From NCBI GenBank assembly GCA_000306725.1, contig CP003083.1, positions 1,302,001 through 1,366,000 of the forward strand: a stretch of 64,000 nt of DNA, in the 5' to 3' direction. Of this stretch, positions 1-8,400 are shown in pieces; position 1 is the first letter of the stretch; every line of letters begins with the position of its first letter. Source of the DNA: Methanolobus psychrophilus R15. Lineage in GTDB: Archaea > Halobacteriota > Methanosarcinia > Methanosarcinales > Methanosarcinaceae. The notes under the pieces are model-generated. The model worked only from the letters and a program-made list of their open reading frames with translations, had not been told where the DNA came from and searched no databases. The translations under genes and the position numbers were made by a program.

Positions 1-860
1 AGCAGTCTTTCCGCAGAAGGCCTCTCAATGAACACCTCACCTTCTCTCAGAGGATGTCTCGCAGCAGCCCTGAGTATGGGGACGACGCCAATGGAAACCA
101 GCTCTTCTATGCCTTTCATGGCAGACTCGTCAGATTCCCCGAGACCGATGATGAAGTTGGAACAGACATTGTTCCTGCCGAATATTTCCACGCCTTGCCC
201 AAGTGCTTTAAGGATGAATTCGAGGTCCTGTTCCGGACAGACCTTCCTGTAGATATCCCGGTCCATGGTCTCCACATTATACTTCAGTTCATCCGCACCA
301 GCACTTTTAAGCCTGCGGGTGGAGTCCTCTGTAGGATAGACTGAAACACCTATGGGGACAGAGTATATTTTTCTGAGCTGTCGGATGAGTTCCTCGGCCC
401 GGTTAACTTCCGCTTCTGCTGACTCCTCGACACCGGAAGTTATGGAAATTGCCTGCATCCTGCCGGTGCTATGGGCTTCCTCCATCATCTTCAGCATCTT
501 ATCCATGGACTTGACCTTCCCGCTAAGCTTGGGGACAGGGCAGAATTTGCAATCGAAGATACATTTCTCGCACATGGTGATGAAAGCCTGGTCAGGACAG
601 TGGATGAGTTCAGGTTCAATGCTGCCTCTCGCAAGTTCGGTGCCGTCTTTGCTTATGACAAGCTCACTGTCCTGCATCCGGGCTTGTAGTGGTGAATCCT
701 TTTTGACGGCAAGACGGACACGGTGCCCTGCAGAATTAAAAAAGAAGGCTACATTCCCGGCTCCGGGACCGGCTGTGGGGATGGTTAACCTGTGAATGAG
801 AGAAGGATCCATGTTCACGGAACCTATTGAGATGAGCTGTGCTTTGGTTTCTGGCCTCAT
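1..860 (-). CDS. Radical SAM protein, biotin-synthase-related (C-terminus off window)
   Basis: Radical SAM enzyme with 286 codons visible; its C-terminal end is beyond position 1. Residues 97-107 carry Cys at 97, 100, 104 and 107, and C100-x3-C104-x2-C107 is the [4Fe-4S]/SAM motif. The N-terminal 90 residues form a separate region before the motif. The ATG at 860 has GGAG six bases upstream. It resembles the biotin-synthase-related radical SAM proteins common in methanogens, but the substrate cannot be told from sequence. It is transcribed away from the FrhB-like gene at 1054 across a 193-bp AT-rich spacer that must hold both promoters. Confidence 0.8.
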   Translation of the reverse strand, partial: MRPETKAQLISIGSVNMDPSLIHRLTIPTAGPGAGNVAFFFNSAGHRVRLAVKKDSPLQARMQDSELVISKDGTELARGSIEPELIHCPDQAFITMCEKCIFDCKFCPVPKLSGKVKSMDKMLKMMEEAHSTGRMQAISITSGVEESAEAEVNRAEELIRQLRKIYSVPIGVSVYPTEDSTRRLKSAGADELKYNVETMDRDIYRKVCPEQDLEFILKALGQGVEIFGRNNVCSNFIIGLGESDESAMKGIEELVSIGVVPILRAAARHPLREGEVFIERPSAERL

Positions 861-1053
861 GAGTTCTCCGATACCAAGGGATGAGACGTTTTTTAGTTAC
901 GATATGTGTTATCTTCTGTGCAGGAATATTTTATTCTTTTCCTAGAATCAGCCAGTACATCAGGAAACTTCATGATTATACGCTTCAATTTTTATTATAT
1001 AGATAGAAGGTATATTTATCTGGCATAATAACACAACTTTAAAAAGGTAAAGT

Positions 1054-2214
1054 ATGCCAATCGATCCCATATGTAAGAACAAGGTGCAGGAAGACACTCC
1101 GTACTTCACAGAATACGGAGGAAAAAGATATCGTTTCTGCTCACCCGAGTGCAAAACAAAGTTTGATCATCTTGAAAAGAGCGTTATACGCCTCAAAAGG
1201 TCCATTGCCGAGAATGAGAGGATATCTTTTGGAAATCTGAGACGGGACATCATCAAGCCTGGAATATGCACTCTTTGCGGAGCCTGCGCTGCATCATGCG
1301 AATCCATTGCAATAGAGCACGAGCAGCCAAAACTTGTAGGCAAATGCACTGCCTGCGGAGTATGCTATAACCAGTGTCCCCGGACAATAACCACCGAAGA
1401 AGGCCTCATCGGCAAGATACGTCACGCCTACTGCGCAAAGACCGCGATACCAGACCTTAAGGGACAGGACGGGGCGGTGGTCACTTCCATGCTGGCATAC
1501 GCCCTTGAAGAGGGACTCATAGACTGCGCCATAGTGACTGTGAAATCCGAGGAAGAGCCCTGGAAACCAGTGCCTGTCATTGCAAAGACATACGATGAAG
1601 TTCTGGAAGCCGCCGGGAGTATTTACAGCCACAGCATGACTATCGAATCCCTGATGAGCGCCGTGAAGCAGGGCATGAGAAGTATTGCATTTGTGGGTAC
1701 AAGCTGCAACATTGATGCAGTCTACAAGATGCAGAAGAGCCCTTACGGTTTCCTGCACCTGTTCATGCGTGCCAATATCCTGAAAATGGGACTTTTCTGC
1801 ATGGACACTTTCTCCTACGAGGGAATCAAGGAGTTTGTCCAGAGCAAGGACATGCGCCTGGAAGATATCGAGTCCATGAAGATCCGCAAGGGTAAATTAG
1901 AGTTGCAGGCTTCGGAGGAGTTAAAGGTCTTTGGCCTTGAGGAACTGGACCGTTACAGGAGCAGTTCATGCAAGTACTGCACTGATCTTACTGCAGAAAG
2001 TTCCGATCTTTCCTTCGGAGGCGTCGGAACCCCCAAGAACTGGACCACGGTGCTTGCGCGCTCGGGACTTGGCTACGAGATTTATAATGAGGCGGTGGAT
2101 AATGGTTACATAGAGTCCCGCCTGCTTAAGGAAAAGGAAATGAACAACGTGCTCAACCTTGCCAAGATGAAAAAGATCCAGATGTACTCACTGCATCGCA
2201 GGGAGAATCCCTGA
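1054..2214 (+). CDS. YHS-domain / 2x[4Fe-4S] / FrhB-like F420-type oxidoreductase
   Basis: 386-residue iron-sulfur flavoprotein-like protein. Residues 1-40 form a YHS/TRASH-type metal-binding domain (C7, C29, C33). Residues 72-82 and 98-108 are two CxxCxxCxxxC ferredoxin clusters, and the rest matches the FrhB N- and C-terminal domains of coenzyme F420 hydrogenase/dehydrogenase beta subunits, including a C-x2-C-TDL segment near residue 310. Family members pass electrons between F420H2 and iron-sulfur or flavin partners; the partner here is unknown. The start has AAGGTAAAG just upstream. The YHS fusion is unusual for FrhB and suggests metal or redox sensing (inference). A second FrhB relative lies in the glutamate synthase operon at 53919. 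Confidence 0.85.
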   Translation: MPIDPICKNKVQEDTPYFTEYGGKRYRFCSPECKTKFDHLEKSVIRLKRSIAENERISFGNLRRDIIKPGICTLCGACAASCESIAIEHEQPKLVGKCTACGVCYNQCPRTITTEEGLIGKIRHAYCAKTAIPDLKGQDGAVVTSMLAYALEEGLIDCAIVTVKSEEEPWKPVPVIAKTYDEVLEAAGSIYSHSMTIESLMSAVKQGMRSIAFVGTSCNIDAVYKMQKSPYGFLHLFMRANILKMGLFCMDTFSYEGIKEFVQSKDMRLEDIESMKIRKGKLELQASEELKVFGLEELDRYRSSSCKYCTDLTAESSDLSFGGVGTPKNWTTVLARSGLGYEIYNEAVDNGYIESRLLKEKEMNNVLNLAKMKKIQMYSLHRRENP

Positions 2215-2390
2215 TGAAGCATGCCGGCCACATGCACCTCCAACCTATTTTAGATGGAAGTTATAGTTCTGATGTCAGTGTTTTCGCGCTCCATCCCCTG
2301 AGATGAACAATTTTCCGCAGGTGTCCTGAAAGGAAACTTTTGAGGCATTAAGCCTCTATATTTTTAAGGACAGTCGCACAATATCTTATC

Positions 2391-3206
2391 ATGACCTCCC
2401 AAAAATCTCACAATTACGTCCACGGCTATTCCGAAAGAGAATCGGTCCGCCTCAGCGACCAGGCAAACACACTGGAAGAACTCCTGCACAGAGATACAAT
2501 ATACCCCGAAGGCAGCAAAGTCCTTGAAGCCGGATGCGGCATCGGCGCCCAGACAGTGATCCTCTCAAGGAACAGCCCGCAGGCCCGGATAACATCCATA
2601 GACATCTCAGAGGATTCCCTGAACAAAGCCAAGGAACGTGCCGCTAGCGAGGGGGTAAGTAACGTGGAGTTCCGCGTGGAGAACATTTTCGACCTGCCCT
2701 TTAAGGATGAGAGCTTCGACCATATCTTCGTCTGCTTCGTGCTGGAACACCTCAAGGAGCCCGTCAAGGCGCTGACCAGCTTGCACAGGGTACTGAAGAA
2801 AGGCGGCACAATCACAGTTATCGAGGGCGACCACGGCTCATGCTTCTTCCACCCCGAGACCGAAGCCGGAGTAAAAACCTGGAACAACCTGGTGGAAGTT
2901 CAGGCAAGGCTGGGCGGCAATTCACTCATAGGCAGGCAAGTCTACCCGCTTCTCAGAAAAGCAGGCTTCAGTGATGTTACGGTCTCGCCCCGCTTGGTCT
3001 ACAGCGATGCCAGCCGCCCCCACATGGAGGAAGGCTTTGTGAGAAAGACCATCATCCCAATGGTGGAAGGTGTCAGGGAGAGCGCCATCGAGATGGGGAT
3101 TATTGATGCTGGGACTTTTGATAAAGGAATCAGGGATCTGCACAGGACGGCGGGGGAGTACGGGACGTTTAATTATATGTTCTTCAAGGGTGTGGGGAGG
3201 AAATGA
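2391..3206 (+). CDS. Class I SAM-dependent methyltransferase
   Basis: 271-residue Rossmann-type methyltransferase. Motif I (EAGCGIGAQT) is near residues 46-55, an acidic motif II loop (TSIDIS) follows, and the post-II motif is DLPFKDESFDHIFVCFVLEHL. This is the UbiE/COQ5-like Methyltransf_11 type acting on a small molecule, lipid or protein; the substrate is unknown. No ribosome-binding site precedes the ATG, but an AT-rich TATA-like segment (TATATTTTTAAGG, 2357-2369) lies about 27 bases upstream, so the mRNA may be leaderless (inference). It stands alone and converges on the cooT/cooC pair. Confidence 0.85.
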   Translation: MTSQKSHNYVHGYSERESVRLSDQANTLEELLHRDTIYPEGSKVLEAGCGIGAQTVILSRNSPQARITSIDISEDSLNKAKERAASEGVSNVEFRVENIFDLPFKDESFDHIFVCFVLEHLKEPVKALTSLHRVLKKGGTITVIEGDHGSCFFHPETEAGVKTWNNLVEVQARLGGNSLIGRQVYPLLRKAGFSDVTVSPRLVYSDASRPHMEEGFVRKTIIPMVEGVRESAIEMGIIDAGTFDKGIRDLHRTAGEYGTFNYMFFKGVGRK

Positions 3207-3251
3207 CATTCTCTTCTTTTTATTTTGATGCTAGAGAAACAGAAGAGTAAC

Positions 3252-3452
3252 TTAATTGCACTCGACCCTTTTCAACACCATTTCCTGCGCAAATGCATCA
3301 GCTACTTCTATGGTTACGGCTTCTATCCGGGTTGTGTCTCCCATGATATCCATAAGGAACACATTTCCGTCCTTCTTCCGGGCCTTGATTATATCCGTCG
3401 CCACGACCGTCCTCTCGCCGTTCTCTTCCAGGTATACAGTAAAATCGCACAT
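3252..3452 (-). CDS. cooT: CooT family nickel-binding protein
   Basis: 66-residue protein with the length and start of the CooT family (Met-Cys at the N-terminus, small beta-rich chain). In Rhodospirillum rubrum CooT the second-residue Cys binds nickel for delivery to CO dehydrogenase; Cys2 is present here. GAGG sits eight bases before the ATG. It lies 14 bp downstream of the CooC-type ATPase gene on the same strand, so the two are almost certainly co-transcribed. No CO dehydrogenase gene is in the window, so the target (CODH/acetyl-CoA synthase or another nickel enzyme) is inferred. Confidence 0.8.
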   Translation of the reverse strand: MCDFTVYLEENGERTVVATDIIKARKKDGNVFLMDIMGDTTRIEAVTIEVADAFAQEMVLKRVECN

Positions 3453-3466
3453 ACTATCGTCCTCTG

Positions 3467-4270
3467 TTAATCCTTCTCATAATCAGCCGTGATGATATTC
3501 ATTATATTCATTATATCTTCAAGGACTGGGGAATCCGGCGCCACATCCAGTATGAGGCTTCCCATCCTGTCAGCCTCTATGACCTTTTCGTCATATCTTA
3601 CGGGGTAGGTCCTCTCTCCGTTGAGACACAGCTCCCCGGCCACCAGTTCAAGTTCTTTCCCGTCACGTATCTTATTGACAACAACAAACTGCCTTTTGAT
3701 GTTAAGGTCCCTTGCAAGCTTCAGAACGTGCCTTGCCACTTCCATGGATTTGGGGAAGGATTCCGCGACTACAAGGTTGTGGTCGTAGTTCACTGCCAGG
3801 CCCCTCCCCAGTATCTCGGAACCTGCCTGTGAATCCACTATCACGATATCATACTGGTCCGACCATAATGCAAGATAATCTATAAGGCGCTTGACAATGG
3901 AGATATAGGAACATATGCAACCACCGCCACCTTCCGAGATGGTGCCCATGACAACAACCTTCACATCATCTTTCGCAGTCACCTGGTATTTTTCAAGGAA
4001 TGCGTCGATATCTATGTTCGAACTGTGGGTATGCCCCTCTTCCTCCTCGTCAAAATCATCCTCGTAGAGCTGCTCGCGTATCTCCTTCTTATCTTCCGCA
4101 AGGGTCCTTACCGTAGAAAAAGGCACGCCCAGTGACATTGCAAGGTTCATGCTCGGGTCGGTGTCTATGACCATTACGCTAAATCCCTGCCTGGCAAGCA
4201 GGCGTGAAAGAGTGGCTACGATAGTGGTCTTTCCGGCTCCTCCTTTGCCGGTGGCGATAATCTTCTTCAT
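3467..4270 (-). CDS. cooC: CooC-like nickel-insertion P-loop ATPase
   Basis: 267-residue MinD/ParA-superfamily ATPase. The deviant Walker A GKGGAGKTT is at residues 8-16, Walker A' (IDTDPS) near 35-40, and C118-x-C120 inside a Gly-rich loop (GGGGCIC) is the CxC motif that binds nickel at the dimer interface in CooC proteins. A His/Glu-rich stretch (residues 69-82) may add metal binding. Family role: ATP-dependent maturation of the nickel cluster of CO dehydrogenase in the cytoplasm. It is first gene of the cooC-cooT pair, with about 230 bp of upstream non-coding DNA before the broken glycosylase gene at 4499. Confidence 0.85.
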   Translation of the reverse strand: MKKIIATGKGGAGKTTIVATLSRLLARQGFSVMVIDTDPSMNLAMSLGVPFSTVRTLAEDKKEIREQLYEDDFDEEEEGHTHSSNIDIDAFLEKYQVTAKDDVKVVVMGTISEGGGGCICSYISIVKRLIDYLALWSDQYDIVIVDSQAGSEILGRGLAVNYDHNLVVAESFPKSMEVARHVLKLARDLNIKRQFVVVNKIRDGKELELVAGELCLNGERTYPVRYDEKVIEADRMGSLILDVAPDSPVLEDIMNIMNIITADYEKD

Positions 4271-4498
4271 GTATACATTTCTCCATTTTTGATTGACGTG
4301 GTTCTTAGCTTATGAGACCACTTTGATTATATCACATATTCAGGAAACGTAATTTATGAAAACACATCATAACTTAAATGCATTTCGTATTAAGAACACA
4401 CATCAAAATAAGACTAAATATTTAATTAAGTACAACTTAACAAGATGAAACGGTCATAATGCAGGCACATCATATACCTATGAGGGTTGAGAGTCGAT
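4271..4498. other. Non-coding spacer upstream of cooC
   Basis: AT-rich spacer between the divergent cooC start and the glycosylase relic. It should hold the leftward cooC promoter and possibly the old promoter of the relic. I see no clear dyad and no small reading frame with a ribosome-binding site. Confidence 0.4.
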
Positions 4499-4588
4499 AT
4501 GCGGATCTTCAGGTATGGAAAAAGGGAACTGGATCATCTTAAGAAAAGGGATGAGGCACTTGGTGCTGCCATAGACCGGATCGGGATG

Positions 4589-4594
4589 CTGGAA
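4589..4594. repeat. Target-site duplication CTGGAA (left copy)
   Basis: CTGGAA immediately before the left terminal inverted repeat. The identical hexamer at 6199-6204 follows the right repeat, and removing one copy plus the element restores the glycosylase frame. Confidence 0.85.
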
Positions 4595-4615
4595 CCCAAC
4601 TTTGACAGTCAAAAG

Positions 4616-4906
4616 AGCGAGTTACATGTGAAAGAGTCTATGCAGTAGCAAAGGAAGTGTTCAAAGCAGGAAAAGTGCTTCTTACAACAGTAAAAAGAGT
4701 AAATGTGAAGATGTTGATGACAGCTTTTTCTTTTAATCTTCATCAATTGAGAACACTGAAAAGGAAGGGAACTGTCTAGGATAGCGTAAGCTATCCTAAA
4801 ATTAAGGTGAAAAGGAACAAAAACATAAAAATCTTGGATGAAGTGGGACGAGTAACAACTTGGATTTATCCGATACTTAAAAAAAGAGGGGTTAATCTGA
4901 ATCCTC
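4616..4906 (+). mobile_element. IS5-type element remnant (right end only)
   Basis: This stretch matches the complement of 8401-8690 with scattered substitutions, i.e. the 3' quarter of the complete IS5-type element. It encodes the last 53 residues of that transposase (4618-4779, stop TAG), then the same non-coding tail, and ends at …GAATCCTC, exactly where homology stops. It had evidently inserted into the IS1634 transposase gene; a later deletion removed the rest of it together with the 5' part of that gene. Confidence 0.8.
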
Positions 4907-6081
4907 TTGAAGAATTCAGTGAACGAACACTTTACAGGATTCTTGAAACCCTGGGAAATAATCGTGAAACGATTATTTCCGATATCCAGGACAGATTGTT
5001 TGGCAGATACGATTTCGAACATACTAACATCAACATGGACTGGACAAGTATTGTCCTGCACGGTGATAAATCGCCATTGGGTAAATATGGTTATAGTCGT
5101 GACCATAGGCCGGATAAGAAACAGATAACTTTAGGCATAGCAGAACTTGCTGATCCTATCAATGTGCCAATTGGCATCACAGTAGAACAAGGAAATCTAC
5201 ATGATCAAAAGCACTTCAGGAAAACGTATCAACAGGTTAACAAGAGGTTGAAGCAGGGATCACTTGTTGTTTTCGATAAAGGAGCTCATAGTACAGAGAA
5301 CACTGCCATGATAAGGGCAGATGATATGCAGTATCTGACTGCAAGAAAGCTCAATAAGAGCGATGACAAGATAATTGCAAACTTCGGGAACTATTCTCTT
5401 GAGATCGTTGATTCAGAAGATGGTATCTATGGCCTGAAAATCGTTAAACCAAGTAGTGTCAACTACTTCTACTTCTCTGAAAAGCTCAAGAAGGAGCAAC
5501 TTGAATCAAGAGCCAGGAAGATCATGAGGCAGATCCAGGAAGCAAAAGAGATACAAGAATCTATTGACAAAAACAAAAAGCTGCCTAAAAAGTTCAGGAT
5601 TAACAATGTCCTTGTTGATGTCGTTTATTCTCTGCAGACAAAACTGACGGATATTGATGAAGAAGAAGCTATCAAACTTCTTGAGGAACATTTGATAACA
5701 GGCAGAGAAGGATTTTTCTGTCTGAAATCGAGTAAGAATTTGACACTAAAACAGGCTCTTCAAACATACAGGAAAAAGGATTCTATCGAGAAGATCATCA
5801 ATTCTCTCAAGAATGAGATTGAGATAAAACCGTTGAGAGTGTGGTCCGATGCTAGTGTTTATGGAGCTATTATTATTGGGTTCATTGCACAGTTGTTCAT
5901 ATCGCTGATGCGATATGAGTTCAATGAACTCAAGCATAAGTCCACAAAGTTCATCAAAAAAAGCTTATTGAATTTGACAGTTACCGTAGATTTCCTGAAA
6001 GATCGGTCGAAAAAGTACATTTACGCCAATTTTGATGCCATAAACACACTGATTTTAAGGCAAAAATGGGCAAAATCGTAG
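4807..6081 (+). pseudogene. IS1634-family transposase, 5'-truncated and fused to IS5 tail
   Basis: A 424-residue open frame from GTG 4807, but only from about 4907 onward is it IS1634 transposase: a DDE-type enzyme with a DWTSIVL segment and a FDKGAHS segment typical of the family, and a C-terminal YRKKDSIEK…LKNEI region. The first 33 residues are chance translation of the IS5 tail. Family members usually have roughly 530-560 residues, so about 110 N-terminal residues are lost. Probably non-functional; the long intact frame suggests the damage is fairly recent. Confidence 0.75.
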
Positions 6082-6198
6082 AATTTAGCATGAAATTGTT
6101 TAAACTGTCAAATAGGTTTTCCTGACAAAAAAAAGAAAATTCTAGGTCCGAAGAGAAGACATTCTCTTCATCAAGGAGTGAAAACTGTCAAACTTGGG

Positions 6199-6204
6199 CT
6201 GGAA
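6199..6204. repeat. Target-site duplication CTGGAA (right copy)
   Basis: Second copy of the hexamer flanking the IS1634-type element, identical to 4589-4594. Confidence 0.85.
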
Positions 6205-6348
6205 TTCGAGGTAGTCCCCGACCTGTTCGCGGGCCTTGTGGAGAGTACCGCCCGACCCTTGATGAGGTAAACTGAAGATCACCCAAAAATAAATCCCGGA
6301 TTAAGATGGTACTTCAGGCTTCTTTTCTCCCCACAGCCACAAACCCAT

Positions 6349-6993
6349 TCACCCTGTTCCCTGTCTCGTCACAAACTCATCGAACTTGAAGAACTCTATC
6401 TCAAATCCGTTCTCCACCAACAGGAATACCAACTCCTTTTCCGTGAAGTGATGGGCCACGTAAGCCACTTCCCCGGTCTTCCGGTAATAGGCAATGATGG
6501 AACCCTCCTCTTTTGTCAGCGGCAGGTCATTGATGTAGCGCTCGCGATAGAGCTTTGAATGCCAGGTCTGCCCGAAATCCGCGAGATACAGGTAACCGCC
6601 TGGTTGCAAAACCCTGCACGCCTCCCGGATTATCCTTGCACGGTCCTCTTTTGTGGTAATGGTGGTCAGGAAGGTTTGCATGATCGCAATATCAAAGGCT
6701 GCATCAGAAAAAGGGAGAGTTGTGGCATCTGCCTGGACGAATAGAGGAACCTGAGGAGAGCCACCGGATATGGAGGATGACCTGGCCATCTGCAGAGCTT
6801 CGGAGTTGATGTCAATGCCTGTAACTAAGAAACCCTGTGATGCCAGGGGGATGCTGGCATTTCCGGCGCTACAGCCGATATCAAGGATATGACAGCCGGG
6901 AGAGGTGAACCTGTAGATGACAGGATCAAGTTTGATGGTTGCTGGAATATCCTTTCCTTTAAGACAGGACCATGGGTTTGTCTGGTCGTTCAT
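6349..6993 (-). CDS. SAM-dependent methyltransferase
   Basis: 214-residue class I methyltransferase. Motif I ([12 protein letters not shown]) is near residues 36-47, the motif II acidic loop (VTGIDIN) follows, then an [14 protein letters not shown] region and a post-motif [13 protein letters not shown]. It is of the Methyltransf_11/25 small-molecule type; the substrate is unknown. The short N-terminus before motif I means the frame starts close to the ATG at 6993. It lies between the IS element and the 408-residue hypothetical gene, on the same strand as the latter with a 73-bp gap. Confidence 0.8.
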   Translation of the reverse strand: MNDQTNPWSCLKGKDIPATIKLDPVIYRFTSPGCHILDIGCSAGNASIPLASQGFLVTGIDINSEALQMARSSSISGGSPQVPLFVQADATTLPFSDAAFDIAIMQTFLTTITTKEDRARIIREACRVLQPGGYLYLADFGQTWHSKLYRERYINDLPLTKEEGSIIAYYRKTGEVAYVAHHFTEKELVFLLVENGFEIEFFKFDEFVTRQGTG

Positions 6994-7066
6994 CCTGTTT
7001 TCATTTCCTCCCTCGCTCCCTGATAGATTAGCAGACTTTCAGCTTGTAAAACCTCTTAGTTTAGAA

Positions 7067-8293
7067 TTATATCACAAATCCGGAAGTATCTTCAACCATA
7101 CCTACTCCGCTGCCGGTTTCTTCCAGTGTTATGACTTTACCATCGGTTTCAATTTTCAGATCTACGACATCTACAAGGTTTTCTACATATGTGAAATTGA
7201 AATTGTTTTTGAATTCAAAGAATTCTTTACAATAACTCTTCATAACCACAAAAACCCTGTCATCCTCAGCTGTAATTACCCATCTTTTATCTCCTTTTTC
7301 TGAAGGATACTCATGAACTTTGGCCTTTTTAAATCTGTGAATGTTCTTTGTATCGGCATCATAGAATTCCATAAAATTACGGATATTATATTCCAGTCCC
7401 ACAAATTCGATATTGGGTATATAATAAGTTAGTATTGACCCGTTCCTGAAAACTATTCTCGACCATTTCCACGGAATGAGCGGACCGACAACAATTACTT
7501 TCTGAACATAGCATTTTCCGGAGAACTCCTTCTCAAACAACATTCCCTTAAAATCAAAATACAGGTTGGCCACCCTGTACCCGAATACGCCTTTGAAGTT
7601 TTCTGACAACTCCGAGTTGCATATCTCGTCTGCCGGCTCTGTGATATCCAGACAGCATATCATCTTGTCTCCACTTGAAATATCGAGTGTGTATTTTGGA
7701 AATGACCCATGGAAACTCGCCAGGATATCCTCTGTGGAACAGGTCACTTTATCGCCTTTTACCTTGATGGTTCCCAGATGGTCAGTGATCTTTTTCTGAA
7801 CTTCGTCATATGCCCAGGAAACACAATATCCTTCTGTTCTATCATTTATTATCCGGCTGTTCTCCACATACCTGCCATTGACCTCGATATCTCCCGCAGA
7901 CCTGCCGAACATGAGGAAAAACTGGCATCTTGAACCATCGTTTGCTGTGAATTTCATGAACCAGTACTCTTTTCCGAAAAGAGGTAAGTCCTCGAAAGAG
8001 AAAAGGATCTCATTGATACCTTTATTCAGCTCCTTTTTCAGCAGCAATCTTTCAATTTTATCTTTGCTTTCTTTAATCGTCTCGATCGAGGCCATAAAAG
8101 CTTTCTTTTCAACCTCAGGTAAGTTTTTGATGTAATCGTTCCTCTCTTTTATAAAATTTAGAAATCGGTCCTTTTCGATTACAAGCCTCTCTTCAAAGTT
8201 TTTGTTTTTAGGCTCTTTGTCACTTATTGTGGCAGTCACTTTATCACCTACCGGGCTCGAAGAAAAACTATCATGGTTAATATCATGAACCAA
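7067..8293 (-). CDS. Hypothetical protein with a lipocalin-like (CrtC/AttH-type) C-terminal region
   Basis: 408 residues, no signal peptide or membrane segment. Residues 30-95 are charged and helical (coiled-coil-like). The remainder is beta-rich with many aromatic residues; segments around a DGSRCQFFLMFG stretch (residues ~118-129) and a WKWSRIVFRNGSILTYYIP stretch resemble the tandem-lipocalin hydroxyneurosporene synthase/AttH fold. That similarity is from memory and weak. The region is more AT-rich than the neighbouring housekeeping genes and sits between two insertion elements, suggesting acquired DNA. The gene has its own spacer upstream (8294-8400) abutting the IS5 element. Confidence 0.6.
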   Translation of the reverse strand: MVHDINHDSFSSSPVGDKVTATISDKEPKNKNFEERLVIEKDRFLNFIKERNDYIKNLPEVEKKAFMASIETIKESKDKIERLLLKKELNKGINEILFSFEDLPLFGKEYWFMKFTANDGSRCQFFLMFGRSAGDIEVNGRYVENSRIINDRTEGYCVSWAYDEVQKKITDHLGTIKVKGDKVTCSTEDILASFHGSFPKYTLDISSGDKMICCLDITEPADEICNSELSENFKGVFGYRVANLYFDFKGMLFEKEFSGKCYVQKVIVVGPLIPWKWSRIVFRNGSILTYYIPNIEFVGLEYNIRNFMEFYDADTKNIHRFKKAKVHEYPSEKGDKRWVITAEDDRVFVVMKSYCKEFFEFKNNFNFTYVENLVDVVDLKIETDGKVITLEETGSGVGMVEDTSGFVI

Positions 8294-8400
8294 GATGGGT
8301 AATTAGTCAATATTAAGCAATGCATATGAAAATAATGGTCGTTCAAATTCTTGATTGATATCAGAAAAGTTCCAGAGAGCCATCTGGCAAATTGATTATA

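Larger units (their letters stand above)
4595..6198 (+). mobile_element. Decayed IS1634-type insertion sequence carrying an IS5 remnant
   Basis: The ends are CCCAACTTTGACAGT at 4595 and, on the complement of 6184-6198, CCCAAGTTTGACAGT: a 15-bp terminal inverted repeat with one mismatch. A 6-bp target duplication CTGGAA flanks it (4589-4594 and 6199-6204). At 1604 bp it is shorter than usual for IS1634 elements because the 5' third of its transposase gene has been replaced: about 20 bp of left end is fused to the tail of an IS5-type element (4616-4906), followed by the remaining transposase. A perfect 8-bp stem with a 4-nt loop (6150-6169) near the right end could stop transcription. The element can no longer move by itself, but its ends look intact. 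Confidence 0.85.
4499..6270 (+). pseudogene. DNA-3-methyladenine glycosylase II (AlkA-like) relic split by an insertion sequence
   Basis: Two pieces of one reading frame, 4499-4594 and 6205-6270, rejoin exactly in frame when the IS1634 element and one copy of the CTGGAA target repeat are removed. The joined 53-residue product looks like the N-terminus of AlkA-type 3-methyladenine glycosylases (…IDRIGMLE followed by VVPDLFAGLVES). After VES the match is lost and a stop follows, so the 3' part of the gene is also missing. The gene therefore cannot make an enzyme. The family assignment rests on a short N-terminal match; the split itself is directly visible. Confidence 0.65.

Noticed and set aside
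2342-2356. Short hairpin GAGGC-N5-GCCTC before the methyltransferase gene at 2391
   Set aside because: Only five base pairs and overlapping the start of the likely TATA region; too short to call a terminator or operator.
4807-4906. First 33 codons of the 424-residue transposase frame as a genuine N-terminus
   Set aside because: This DNA is the tail of the IS5-type element (same as the complement of 8401-8500), so the translated start is accidental.
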